A stretch of DNA of 39,449 nt. Source: Heterotrichella gracilis (lineage: Eukaryota; Sar; Xanthophyceae; Tribonematales; Xanthonemataceae). The stretch covers positions 1-39,449 of the forward strand of contig JAULBX010027252.1 of NCBI GenBank assembly GCA_032358255.1, written 5' to 3'. Every line of letters begins with the position of its first letter. Position 1 is the stretch's first letter. The notes under the pieces were generated by a model. It worked only from the letters and a program-made list of their open reading frames with translations, was not told the DNA's origin and did no database searches. Made by a program: the position numbers and the translations under genes. Below are positions 1 through 10,197 of the stretch, in pieces.

Positions 1-53
1 GCGCCGCATGTGCAAGACTGACTGCTAATCTGGCTATTTTGCTGGAATGCATG

Positions 54-75
54 TAACTAACTAACTAACTAACTA
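54..75. repeat. (CTAA)n microsatellite
   Basis: About five perfect tandem copies of the tetramer CTAA. It lies beyond the last recognised exon of the F-box/LRR gene. No function is implied. Confidence 0.9.
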
Positions 76-347
76 TTGGGGAACATTAAGGGGTTTAGGT
101 TAAGGGTTTTGTGCGAGGCATTGGAAGCACCAAAACACTTTGGTGGCGGATGCGGAGGGTGGGTGTGGGTGGGTAGAGGGTGGTGGATGCGTGAGGGAGG
201 GGATGCAGGGTGTTGAGTGCATGTGTGATGGGTTGGAGGGTACTGTTCCTCATCAGTGCCCTACCACGTTGCACTTTGCCACACAAGCACGCCTGCACAC
301 GCATACACTCGCTCCACGCAAAGGGTGTAGGACTGGTAGGGTCTTAC

Positions 348-2480
348 CTCCAAACCCTTCATCTTGCCTTCCGACATCAGCTGCGGGGGCAGGGGCACAG
401 GATCAGCGCATACAGACAGATCTGGTTCCAGGGTACGATGTGACACTGTGCGATCAAGAGCTCGTTCAGCTCTTAGCTCTAAGTGGTTAGTTGTATGAAA
501 ATGCATTCCAGCAATAGAGCCAGATTGGCAGTCAGCTTTAAGGCCCTGATTGCGCACGCAGTGCCAAGCACTTTGGTCCTGATAATGTTGGCATCATTAA
601 GGACTAGGTTAAATGTCCACCTTTACTCCACCTGTCCCCCATGACTGCCATGCAATTGTTTTGTCATGACACAATTTGTTTCTCTTGTTGAACGCATCCG
701 AAGGGGCATAGCTGGTGCTTGGGTGCAAATAGCAAAATCCCTCGGAGTGGGTGCAGTGGGCACCTACCCCACGCCAACACACCCTCCGCCCAACTCCCCA
801 CCACCACCACCACCCGCCACCCACCTGCAGCCCAATCCAGCTGATCCCCTGGCAATGGTCCAGCACTATCCCTCGGAGGTGGAGGCAGTGTGCGCCTACC
901 CCACCCAGCAGCGAATCGTCTACCTGCCAGAGCATAGGGTTAAGAGTTTAGGGTTGATGGCATGTCATGTGCACAGGGGACCTTGAAGCTTGGCAATTAA
1001 ATAATGAATGATTGTCAGTGAGACAAGCCAAGTCCAGGTCGTCTCAAGGTGGCAAGGACGACAGCTGATCTGGATGTGTGATCGCATGGAATTGGAAATC
1101 GGATGCGGAACAGTGTTGTACCAGGGCAGCAACACCATCCCCCCCTCCCCTGGGGTCAAAACGGCCATCGGCAGTTGACAGCATTGGGCATACTGTAGAC
1201 CCCTCTCACCTGCCAGTGCATGCCCCCCGGGTGTCGATGGGTGAGGCAGCGGGTCAGCAGGCAAACCAGACATGAAAAGGGCGACAACCATACTATGACC
1301 AGTTCTTAATAAGGCCATTAGGGCCAGAAACTCTAGGTGAATTAATGGATTGTGTGTTTCCAAGTGAACGTGGTGGGTACACACCCCTCTTACCCCCCAG
1401 GTGTAGATGGCTGAGGGAGCGGCAGCGGGTCAGCAAGCCAACTAGACACCAAAGAGGCTACCTTCAGGCTATGACCAGTTTGATTAAGGCTAGAAATGTT
1501 TTAGGGTTTAGGTGGTATCGATGGAATGAAGGGAAAAGCGGTGGGTACATGTAGACACCCCTCTCACCTGCCAGTGCAAGCCCCCAAGGTGCAGGTGGGT
1601 GAGGGAGAGGCAGCGGGTCAGCAGGCGAGCCAGCCCACTTCGCTGAAGCTTCTGCTTGGTTTCAGAGTGCGCGTGGCGCAGGGAGGCAGGGGTGATGGCT
1701 AGGGTTTCCAGCTGGCGCAGGACCTGGGGGAGAGGGTTTAGGGTTAAGAAGAGGGTGCAGGGTTTGGTTTCAGAGTACGCGTGGCGCAGGGAGGCGGGGT
1801 GATGGCTAGGGTTTCCAGCTCTCGCAGGACCTGGGTGGAAGGGTTTATGGTTTGGAGGAGGGTTTGGGCGGAGGTGATGGTTTAGGGTTGGCACAGGTCC
1901 TGGGGTGTTTTGGGGTGATGGTTTAGTGTTTGGGACTTGAGGAGGAGGGTTTTCCTTGGAGGTTTTGAGCGGAAGGTAACGGGGGTAATAGCGAGGGTTT
2001 ACAGCTACGATGACGTCGCAACAAATATCCTACTAGGAGGGTGTTGTGACACGAGACCCTGCTTAAAACCCTAGGGGCAGAGCATTGTGACGCCATGCTG
2101 GTTTGATTCACACAGCTTGAACAGTGTCAAAACAGGGTTTTTACCCTTTATATAGGATGTGAAAGCCGTGGCATGTGCCACATCCATGCATATAGGGCCA
2201 GTTTGCACATGGCACAAAAAACCTCCGCACAGCGCTTCACTGCAATATTCCCCGTCATGTAGCTTCACATCCGTCACCATGCACCCATCTCCAGCCTACA
2301 AGCCATCCAGTTCACCTGCTCCGCAACGTCGCGAAAGGTGGTGCACACGCATGCTCCCCGGCACAGCTCGAGCGGATTGGACGAGGCAGCTCGACACAAG
2401 ATGTCGCGTAGGATGTCTGGTGGCAGGTGCGTGATGTTTAGCTCTTGCTGCTGTTCCTCCTCGGCCACGTGGCTGTCCAT
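348..2480 (-). CDS. F-box/LRR protein, 5' part (gene continues left)
   Basis: Four phase-compatible exons are proposed on the minus strand: 2316-2480, 1568-1723, 825-923 and, less surely, 348-380. The first starts at the ATG at 2480 and encodes 55 residues with an F-box-like core (LPPDILRDILCRAA, then CVCTTFRDVAE). The second (52 residues) is leucine-rich, with the LRR-type phrases LRQLETLAI and LTHLHLGG. The third reads GAHCLHLRGIVLDHC. Each has AG before it and GT after it, and all junctions are phase 0. F-box proteins normally recruit substrates to SCF (Skp1-cullin-F-box) ubiquitin ligases through the F-box, with LRRs binding substrate; that role is inferred here. The C-terminal LRRs are probably beyond the left edge. 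The second exon has degenerate copies on both sides. The F-box and LRR exon 2 are well supported; the last two exons are tentative. Confidence 0.62.
1196..1836 (-). repeat. Decayed copies of LRR exon ends
   Basis: The 3' part of LRR exon 1568-1723 (encoding LLTRCLSLTHLHLGG plus its donor) recurs downstream at about 1380-1445 and again at about 1196-1268, with small deletions. The intron sequence following them is duplicated too: about 1267-1320 resembles 1447-1505. The 5' part of the same exon (LETLAITPASLRHA) recurs upstream at about 1757-1836 with one base lost, which breaks its frame. The copies are on the same strand as the gene. Confidence 0.8.
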
Positions 2481-3681
2481 GGTGAGGGGGTTACGGTGTC
2501 GTCAAGACGCTCGTCAGGAGGCCAAACTTCGCAATTGGACCAGGCAGGCCACAATGGAATACAGTAGGGAAGGTTTTTATCAGGTGCACCCTAGATAACA
2601 CGCGTGCAAGTGGTGCCTTCTGCTGTCGAGGTTGAGTGTGTGCTGTTTTTGGGGGTCAACACGCAGGGCCTGGCTACCCTAAAAAACCCTATATAGACCC
2701 TTACCCTATAAAGCCTACCATGATAGATGTAGGCAACGGCCCCAGGGACGACAAACCCCTACTGATACGACCGGTTGTGCTCCACATGGCAGTGCGCTTG
2801 TTTTACGTGGGGCCCTTTGAACACACTATTGGCGGTAGCCATGAGCCGATGGACCGTGGCAATATATCGCCCACACACCAGCGGCTGTTGCCTATAGGAA
2901 CAGTATACAAACTGCCAGTGGCAGACAACGTACAGATTCCATAGCATGTCCCTGCGCCTTACAGGGGTGTAGATGTATATTGTGCATACCCCTCCTAGTA
3001 GCCTGCAGTACTGAATACTGGGCGCCGTGGGTATTTGAGTTGCACGCCACGCACAAAAGGCATGCCGTTCCAGGTGCCCTCTCGACCAGCACAGTGGATA
3101 AGGAAACCATCATGCAGCCCACTACCTAGACCTAAACTACTGAAAAAAGGACAAGGAGATTTTGGCACACCAGCTGCCTGTACATTGTCAAAAAAACTAC
3201 GACTAAAACCTGCACACAAGCCGCAAAATGGGGGGCAAACAAATGAATTCTTGGCACGGCAGGCCCCATGCACAGCGCAGCCCAGTCGGGACATCATTTA
3301 GGGTTTACTTCAGGGTTGACAGCGCAGAGCAGCCATCAAGGGTTAGGGTTCAAGCTCAAGCTACGCCAAAAGATCTAGGGTTCAGCGTTTCACCCTACAC
3401 AGAGAGTGGGGCCACCCTCGCAATTGTCTTTACCCCTCCATACTTCAACCAACTGCTACTCCTCCTCCTCCTTCAAAAATCAGCAACACCCTAAATGGCA
3501 CCCAAAAACCCGAAAAGCCCCTTAATTTGCCGTCTTTGTCCACCCGACCATAGCTGCTCCTCCCTCCCCACCACGCCCACTGGTTCTCCTCCCCCTCCTT
3601 ACCTCACCCCATGCAGCAGCCAGAACAGCCCACTTTCTGGTCCCCTTAAAAGTAAAGATCGCCCCTCCCCCTCTCCCCTGT
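2481..3681. other. Intergenic region between two minus-strand genes
   Basis: This stretch lies upstream of the F-box gene start at 2480 and downstream of the RING gene stop at 3682. It should hold the promoter of the former and the 3' UTR of the latter. The ORFs in it are short and resemble no family I recognise. TTACA at 2959-2963 is TGTAA on the minus strand and could be a poly(A) signal for the RING gene, but it is a single five-base match. Confidence 0.4.
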
Positions 3682-6600
3682 TCACCCGATGTAGCTCAGC
3701 CTCCCTTGGTGCCCCGGCCCGGTCACATCCATCACGTGCGCCACCCCCACCGGCCCTGATGCCACCTCCACCACCACCGGCACCCCCCCCTGGATGGCGG
3801 CGTAACTCGCATCCCCGGGGTGCTGCTGGGGGACCAGGAAATTCACCACATTCCCGGAAAATTCCGCCTGGGGGCCCCGGGGGGCCACTTGGGGCACCCA
3901 GGATGCACCCCGGCTGTGCAACCCCGAGGGCTGGGCGTAGGGAGATGCGGATGAATAGGCGGCGGACGTGGGGGAATACGACGCAGGGGGACCCTGGTCG
4001 AGGTCGGCATAGTAGGGGGAGGTGGGGGAGTAGGATGGGGGGGGCGTTGGTCGAGATCCGCGTAGTAGGGGGAGGTGGGTGAGTACCACGTGGGTGTGGG
4101 GGCCAGTGAGGCGGACGCTTGCACCAGGATGTGGGTAGGGTTTGCGCCTGCGGCGTTAGGGTTTCCGTCGCGGGCTGCGTAGCCCTCGTCGCCCCGGAAA
4201 TAGGCCCCCGCCCCGAAATTCTGGCTGTGGTACCCCCCCGATTGCTGCTGCATTTGGGCCAGCTGGCCATCCAAAATCTGCCCCGTGGAAGGGTGGCGCT
4301 GGAGGGGGGTGGGGTAGGGATAGACACCACCGGCGGTGGGGTTCGCCACCCCCCACTCGTTCGAATCCCCACCCCCACCCCCGCCAGGGGGGAGGTAATA
4401 CTGCTGTTGCTCCCTGGGCGCGGGGACCCTCCCACTGGTAGATGGGGATGGGGATGGGGATGACAGCTGGCTGAAAAACTCGTTGAGGAAGGTGCGGTAA
4501 TCTGTACCACTACCCCCTTGTTGCTGCCCCCCCTCGGGGGCGGAGGGCCTATTCGACCCCTGCCCCCCTTGCGCCATTTGGGCCCCCCCACTTGCGTAGT
4601 GGCTGTAGGCGAGCGTGGTGGACCCTTGGGGGTCGTGGGCGGTGGCGGCGGTGGTGGCGGTGGGGCGGTGGTGGGTGGTGGTGTGGGTGCGGGGGCGGTG
4701 GGGTTGCACACTGATGATGCGCCGCCTCTCCACCAGCATCTGGAAGGAGTGGCCCAAGGGGAGGTGGATGGAGGCGGAGGTTGTGCGGCCCTGCGGGGGG
4801 TGGGGTTGGTTGGAAGAATGGGAAACGAGCTTCCGGGAACACAGTAACGAGCAGCAGTGGGGTGTGTAGAGTAGGGTTTAGGGTTTCTGATGCGTAGGGT
4901 TTAGGGTTTGTGGCGTGCGGCAGCATTTGGAAGGAGTGGCCCAAGGGGAGGTGGATGGAGGCGGAGGTGGTACGGCCCTGCAGGATGTCCTTTGAAATTT
5001 GAAATTGAACCATGGCGTTGCCGGAAACAAAAGATCAGCATTTGGAAAGAGTGGCTCAAGGGGAGGTGGATGGAGACGGAGGTGGTGCGGCCCTGGGGGG
5101 TGGGGGGTGGGGGTTAGGAGGATGCGTCAGTACAGTGACATGGCATTTCCTGAAACTGCATGATATACAGCGTTATATAATGGAGGTAACCTTTCTGCAC
5201 ATTACATTGACTCCCCTGCCATAATACTCCTACTGGCGCAGGGCTGTATTCAACCATTTCATTTTTATTCCACCCACCTGCATCGACACCACCTGTGCCC
5301 CCCTTGCCAGGCCGCTGCCAGGTGTCGCCATGTGAGTGGACCGCTCGTAGGTGGTGGAGGGGGAGGTGGCGGCCACCGGTGGGTGGTGGTGGTGCTGGTG
5401 GTGGTGCTGGTGGTGGGTGAAGTGGGGAAGCAGATCGGTGGTGTCCATGTGGTGTGTGCCCCATGTGGGGGGGCCGGGGGCCTGCAGGATTTGGGGTCTA
5501 GGGTAAAGGAACATGTGCAGGGATTGGGGATGTGACTGGCATGCATGTGTGTGGGGAGTGTGTGTGTGGGGGATGTGTGGGGTGTGTGGGTGGGGAAGGG
5601 ATGGGGTGGGGGCAATGATGGTGTGGTTGTGGTGGTGATGGTGGGGTAGAGGAGCCGAATGACCAGGTTGCACTATCCCGCGCACAAAAGAATGCATGAC
5701 GCATGCCCAAAAAAAACAACCCAAACCCCTTAACACTATCAAAACCCTAGCAAAAACCCTAACCTGCTCCACGATGCCCTGCAGCGCTCGGCGGATGCGC
5801 CCCACCATGCCGAAACCCTCCCAAACCCTACCCATCCCCTAACCCAAACCCTACCAAAGCCCCTTACCTGCTCCATGGTGTCCTGCAGCGCCCTGCTTAC
5901 CCGCCCCACCATATCCTGCAGCTGGCCCTTGTTCACTACAAACCCTACAAAACCCTAACCAAACCCTGACCAAAACACAGCCAAAGACCCTTACCTGCTG
6001 CAGCCACCTGGCACTACTAACATTACCCTATTAGAACCCTAGCGAGAGCCCCGTATAAGTAAGGTGTAAGGTATACCTGCCCCATGGTGTCCTGCAGCGC
6101 CCTGCTTATGCGCCCCACCATGTCCTGCAGCTGGCCCTGGTCAACCCCCCCTGCAGGGTTTAGGGCTTCATCAAAGAGGTCGTGCTGCATGCCGGTGTCG
6201 GCATAGGGGTGGTGGGCCAGCAGGGGGGCGGCGCGCTGGCCTGCGGGGGAGGAAGGGGCGGGTGGGTGGGTGGGTGGGTAGTGGTGTGTGCAACAGATGT
6301 AGAGCCGATGGCGCATGTGCTTGCCGGGTTGTGTGCCAAGCAACCCCTTCCTATTTGCACCCTATAAAAGCACCCCTCAGCCTCATGCACCTGAACCCCT
6401 TCCCACACAACCCTCCGCTGCCAGCCACCCACCACCATACCGCCACTACCTCCCCACCCACCACCTGTTAGCGTGTCCTACATGCAGCACCATTATTCCT
6501 TCCCCCTTACTTGCCCAGCCACATATCCACCATGCGCAGCTGCCACCACCGCCACCCACCACACACCTGTCTGCATGCTATACATGCGCCATGCCCCGCC

Positions 6601-8068
6601 CAATGCAACCAGCCACCACCACCGCCTCCCACCACACACCTGTTTGCATGCTATACACGCACCCCCACCATCCACCCACCGCCCATCTGTATACATGCTG
6701 CACATGCAACCTTACCACCCACCCTCCACCCCCCACCTGTCTGCGTACTGTACATGCACCACGCCCCTCCCGAGGCCACCAGCTGCTGCCACGCCTGCGC
6801 ACGCTGGCTGAAGGCGGGGGTGCGGGAGGCGTCGTGCGCATCTGCAGCCTCCTTCAGGTTGCGCACAGGCACTGGCTGGGACCACACCTCCTGCCTGCGG
6901 GTGGGGATTGGGGGTGAGGGTGGGTGGATGGGATGTGGGAAATTGGGGAGTGGGGTATCTTGTGGTCATTATTGTGCACAGGAACTGGCTGGGTAGTGGC
7001 GTTGCGGGGTGCCTGCAGGGTTTTAGGGTTTGCTGTCTAGAGTATGATTTTAGGGTTTCCAGCCTTCATGTTGGGCATGTGGAGCGGTTTTTCAGCCATC
7101 CGTCCAGGCAGGGTTTCCACCCAGGTTTAGGGTTTCGCAGCCCAGGGTTATAGGGTTCTAAAGTTGTCCTACCTGCAAATGGGACATTTGGAGTGGTCCT
7201 TGAGCCAGGCATCCAGGCATGGCGCAGAAGCAGTGGGAGCAAGAGGGGGGTCATGTGCGCCTCAAGCAGTAGCTTAAAGAGGTACCACTCCAGGGTTTTA
7301 GGGTTTGCAGACCAGGATTTAGGGTTTTCAGGGTTTTCCTACCTGCAAATCGGGCACTTGGAGTGGTCCTTGAGCCAGGCATCCTGGCAAGGCGCGCAGA
7401 AGCAGTGGGAGCAAGAGGGGGTCATGTGCGCCTCGAGCAACAGCTCAAAGCATATGGGGCACTTGAGCCAATCGAGTACCAACCCAGGGTTTTAGGGTTT
7501 GCAGACCAGGGTTTAGGGTTTGTAGGGCTTCCCTACCTGCAAATCGGGCATTTGGAGTGGTCCTTGAGCCAGGCATCCAGACACGGTGCGCAGAAGCAGT
7601 GGGAGCAAGAGGGGGTCATGTGCGCCTCTAGCAACAGCTCAAAGCATATGGGGCACTTGAGCCAATCGGGGGCATCGGGCTCAGGGGAGGTGGAGGTGGA
7701 GGTGGAGGTGGATGGGGAGGAAGGGGGGGGCGCATCGCCGCACATGGTGGCCAGGTTTGGTGTGGCCTGCGGGGCGGAGGGCGGGAGGGTGGGTGGCGGT
7801 GGGTGGTGGGGGTGGTGCAGGGGGGATGGGGGAGGGTGTACGAGGGGTTTTGGTGTGGGTGACACAGTGCTAGATGGGTGGGTGTGCAGGTGTGGGTGTG
7901 GGTGGAGGGTCGGTGGCTGTTGGTGGCTGTGGCGGTACCCACTTACACTTTTGTGCCTGCGGGCCGTGTAGGTGGCTGTATCGTATGGCAACCCTTGTGC
8001 AGCCAGCTTGCCATGCAAGCGTACCAAACACTCCCTTTGAAGGAGCAACGTGCAGTAGCTTTCAGCTG
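3682..8068 (-). CDS. RING-finger protein, probable E3 ubiquitin ligase
   Basis: Six phase-compatible exons on the minus strand: 7947-8068, 7537-7766, 6737-6894, 6077-6240, 5278-5481 and 3682-4790. The 5' end is unresolved because the first listed exon starts mid-codon. Exon 7537-7766 encodes a C3HC4 RING: CPIC, 12 residues, CSHCFCAPC, 10 residues, CPIC. It splices in phase 2 to give CPICRQEVWSQPVPVRNL, a typical RING exit. RING domains bind E2 enzymes and promote ubiquitin transfer; substrate and location are unknown. Downstream come a helical exon (QLQDMVGRISRALQDTM), a His-rich exon (HHQHHHQHHHH) and a long Gly/Gln/Ser/Pro-rich terminal exon. The terminal exon has two copies of YSPTSPYYADLDQ and a hydrophobic end near VVNFLVPQQHPGDASYAA. 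That exon is one base short of a multiple of three: its frame changes between the two YSPTSP copies, at the eight-G run at about 4037-4044. About 660 residues if the shift is an error. Confidence 0.68.
4912..5096 (-). repeat. Two upstream copies of terminal RING-gene exon start
   Basis: The 5' end of exon 3682-4790, encoding TTSASIHLPLGHSFQML, is present twice more upstream in the preceding intron, at about 4920-4983 and about 5037-5096. Each copy follows an AG acceptor-like context. They diverge from the exon just after the shared segment. TTTAGGG-like motifs lie between the first copy and the exon (about 4872-4910). Confidence 0.85.
5758..5935 (-). repeat. Two downstream copies of the QLQDMVGR exon end
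   Basis: The 3' end of exon 6077-6240 (encoding QLQDMVGRISRALQDTMGQ plus its GT donor) recurs at about 5872-5935 (DMVGRVSRALQDTMEQ) and about 5758-5815 (MVGRIRRALQGIVEQ). Both retain open frame and a GT at the equivalent donor. Degenerate AACCCT motifs fill the gaps. In principle they could act as alternative donors or exons. Confidence 0.85.
6156..6168 (-). repeat. Telomere-like motif inside a coding exon
   Basis: A TTTAGGG-type motif (CCCTAAACCC on the coding strand) lies within RING-gene exon 6077-6240. There it encodes the residues A-L-N-P of DEALNPAGG. Most other such motifs in the window are intronic or intergenic. Confidence 0.7.
6455..6736 (-). repeat. Minisatellite from a repeated exon 3' end
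   Basis: The donor-proximal end of exon 6737-6894 (minus-strand sense TGCATGTACAGTACGCAGACAG then GT, given here as key features CATGTA, GCA and GACAG|GT) is echoed at about 6690, 6640, 6565 and 6455. Spacing is roughly 50-100 bp. The copies keep the CATGTA/CATGCA core and usually a GT after the final CAG. They are separated by C- and A-rich DNA. Confidence 0.72.
7072..7474 (-). repeat. Tandem decayed copies of the RING exon 3' part
   Basis: The C-terminal part of RING exon 7537-7766, including the GT donor, is repeated downstream. Copy 2 at about 7343-7474 keeps the whole C3HC4 pattern in frame, but with no clear AG acceptor just upstream. Copy 3 at about 7173-7280 has indels that break the frame. 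Copy 4 at about 7072-7117 keeps only the DAWLKDHSKCP portion, degenerate. Each is preceded or followed by CCCTAAA-like motifs, with a period near 190 bp. Confidence 0.9.
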
Positions 8069-10197
8069 CTGAGGATGCAGGGTCGGGGGTTTCCAATAAG
8101 ATCACGCCAGTGGTGGCACGACTCGTTTACGCTGAAACAAACCAGGCGGGGTGCGTAACCACGTGAGGGGCGCTGCAAGTACCGTGTGAGCGAATTTCAG
8201 CAATCCAACGAAACGAGCTGGGTTCCTGGCCGTGCGTGCACCACCACAGTCGTAGGGACGCCTAGCTAAAGCGCAACGGGGACGAAACCCCAAACGCCCG
8301 CCGCCCCGAATCGCCCGGCATTGCAGATGCCAGACTGGCGTGGTGGGGTTGGCGCGTGGAACGAACCGCTGCCTAGCCCAGCGGTATGCGGAAACGCGTG
8401 CGGCTGTGGGCGCCCATCGGCGGGACGAGAGCACGGGAAAACGAGGCGTTGGCGTGTTGAGCACAACGTGTTTGGGCCGCGGGTGTATCCCCATATGCAT
8501 ACAGCCTAGAACCTCAATGGGTGCCGTGGGGTACGATATGCATGCATTGCCGAAACCGTGTCTGCGCGTAGGGTACAGCTGGTGGGGTGCGCCTCACCAT
8601 TCAATCAAGCATAGGCGGTGTGGGGAGGCGCCGCAGACGCAGATCCAGTCCGCAGATTCCCCTTGAGTGGCCTGGGGTTGGCAGTGTCGCCAGCTGAGTT
8701 GTCAGAAAGTCAGACTGTGCCCGCGTTATGCACCAGCAAAGATTTGGTCCCAAGAGCCCACACGGGCGGTGGCGAGGATGCTGCCCTGGCGACGTTGTTG
8801 CTAGAAGGTGTATTCTTGGGTGTGCAAGAGACGGGAGCTGGTGCAGCGCGTGTGGGCAGCGGCGAGGAATACGGGAGGGGTGTGGCGTGAGCCAACGCCA
8901 GCACCCTTGACCTATCCTGTGTACAAACGCGCGGCAGCTGGTCGAGAACGACAATGCGGGGGCAGGGCAGTTCTGGCTGCATCCGGCAGATATTCTCGCC
9001 AAGAAACAAGCAGCGTTTGAGGTGTTGGGCCAGCCAAGCCTAAATGGTACCTGCCTGAAAAGAGCGACCAAGCACGCGCCCAGCTATTGCTGGGGTGTGT
9101 ATTATCTAAATGTTAGCGGGGTTGGGATCTTCCACTCGCCAGCTCAGGTGACAGCTCATCGCGTGTTTTCATAAACGCCCACACCTTTTTAGCTTTTGTG
9201 GAAACCGTGGCTGCTTCCGTAAAAGCCTGACGAGAGCACCACACATTGGTAATCGCTTGTGTGGGCGTTACGTATTTGAGGCTGGGTTATTGAGAGCCTG
9301 GCGTTGCCTACCCCTGTTTATTGCTGTGTAGACAGGTCTGTGGGCTGCAAGCTAAAAAGGTGAAAAGGGCCTGTTGTAGCCTTTTAAGGGTTTGAACAGG
9401 ATCTGCCTGTTTCGGCTTCTCGGCTTACGACAGCTAGTAGCAACCCTTTGAATCGAATACGCCATACAGCTTGCCTTGGGCAGCCCATATACTGCATTCG
9501 TGTGTGAGTAGCAGCGCAGCCAAGGTGTGTGCAATTCGCCTTGATCACCTGCACACCACGCCTGCCTGCACCGCTGTATCGTCAATCGCGTTGTTTCAAA
9601 CTGGCGGTGCTAGCTGCTGTCTAGAGGTATACCTCGTGGACTGGCCTCGTGTCGCATTGCGTGTGGCGGTATAGACTGTGGCTGCCCATTTAAAATTGCG
9701 AAGGTGCTGACTACTCTTCTTGGGCCGTACAAACTTTGGGTGGGCACGAGCAGCCGTTGACCTTGTATTTGGGTACTGGGCAGTTTCCCCCGACTACCAG
9801 TTTACAGTTTACAAACAACTTACACAACAAGCGTGAACGTTTACCTAGAATCTTATGCGTGAATGTGCACTGAGAATCTTAGCCTAACGCCTACTGCTCT
9901 ATTTTTGCAGGTTGAATCACCAGGTCTGTCCCACACGTCTTGCTGGCACCAGTACTATTCAAAAGGCACAACAGCATATAGTAACCAATCAGCCCTGGAA
10001 CCGTCGGCGAGCAACGCCGATTGTTTCTCTTGGTGGGCGGCCAGAGCGGATTAGGCTCAAAAGCTCAGCACCAGCCTCACATAAGAAGGGTGGTCACTAG
10101 CACACCCAGATCACACAGCGCCCTGATCATAAAGCAGGACTTTGGCACAGGGAGGGGAAGGAGCAGATCTTGCTTTTCAACCCTTGTGACTACCACG
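8069..10197. other. Region between divergent RING and RMD genes
   Basis: This is the upstream side of both the minus-strand RING gene and the plus-strand RMD gene. It may contain missing 5' exons of the RING gene, a shared promoter region and the 5' UTR of the RMD gene. A pyrimidine-rich AG at about 9900-9910 (CTCTATTTTTGCAG) could end a 5' UTR intron. The ORFs here are not recognisable. Telomere-like motifs are almost absent, unlike the flanking genes. Confidence 0.4.

Noticed and set aside
3495..4082. 195-codon plus-strand Pro/Arg-rich ORF
   Set aside because: It is the complement of the same exon, with composition expected from C-rich DNA.
3599..4711. 370-codon Pro-rich minus-strand ORF
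   Set aside because: It is an out-of-frame reading of the GC-rich terminal RING exon; low-complexity DNA keeps several frames open.
5230..5835. 201-codon minus-strand ORF covering several exons
   Set aside because: It runs through an intron; only the part at 5278-5481 matches phase and splice sites.
6455..7474. CRISPR-like regularly spaced repeats
   Set aside because: The units are degraded exon ends of varying length, not identical repeats with uniform spacers, and the context is eukaryotic.
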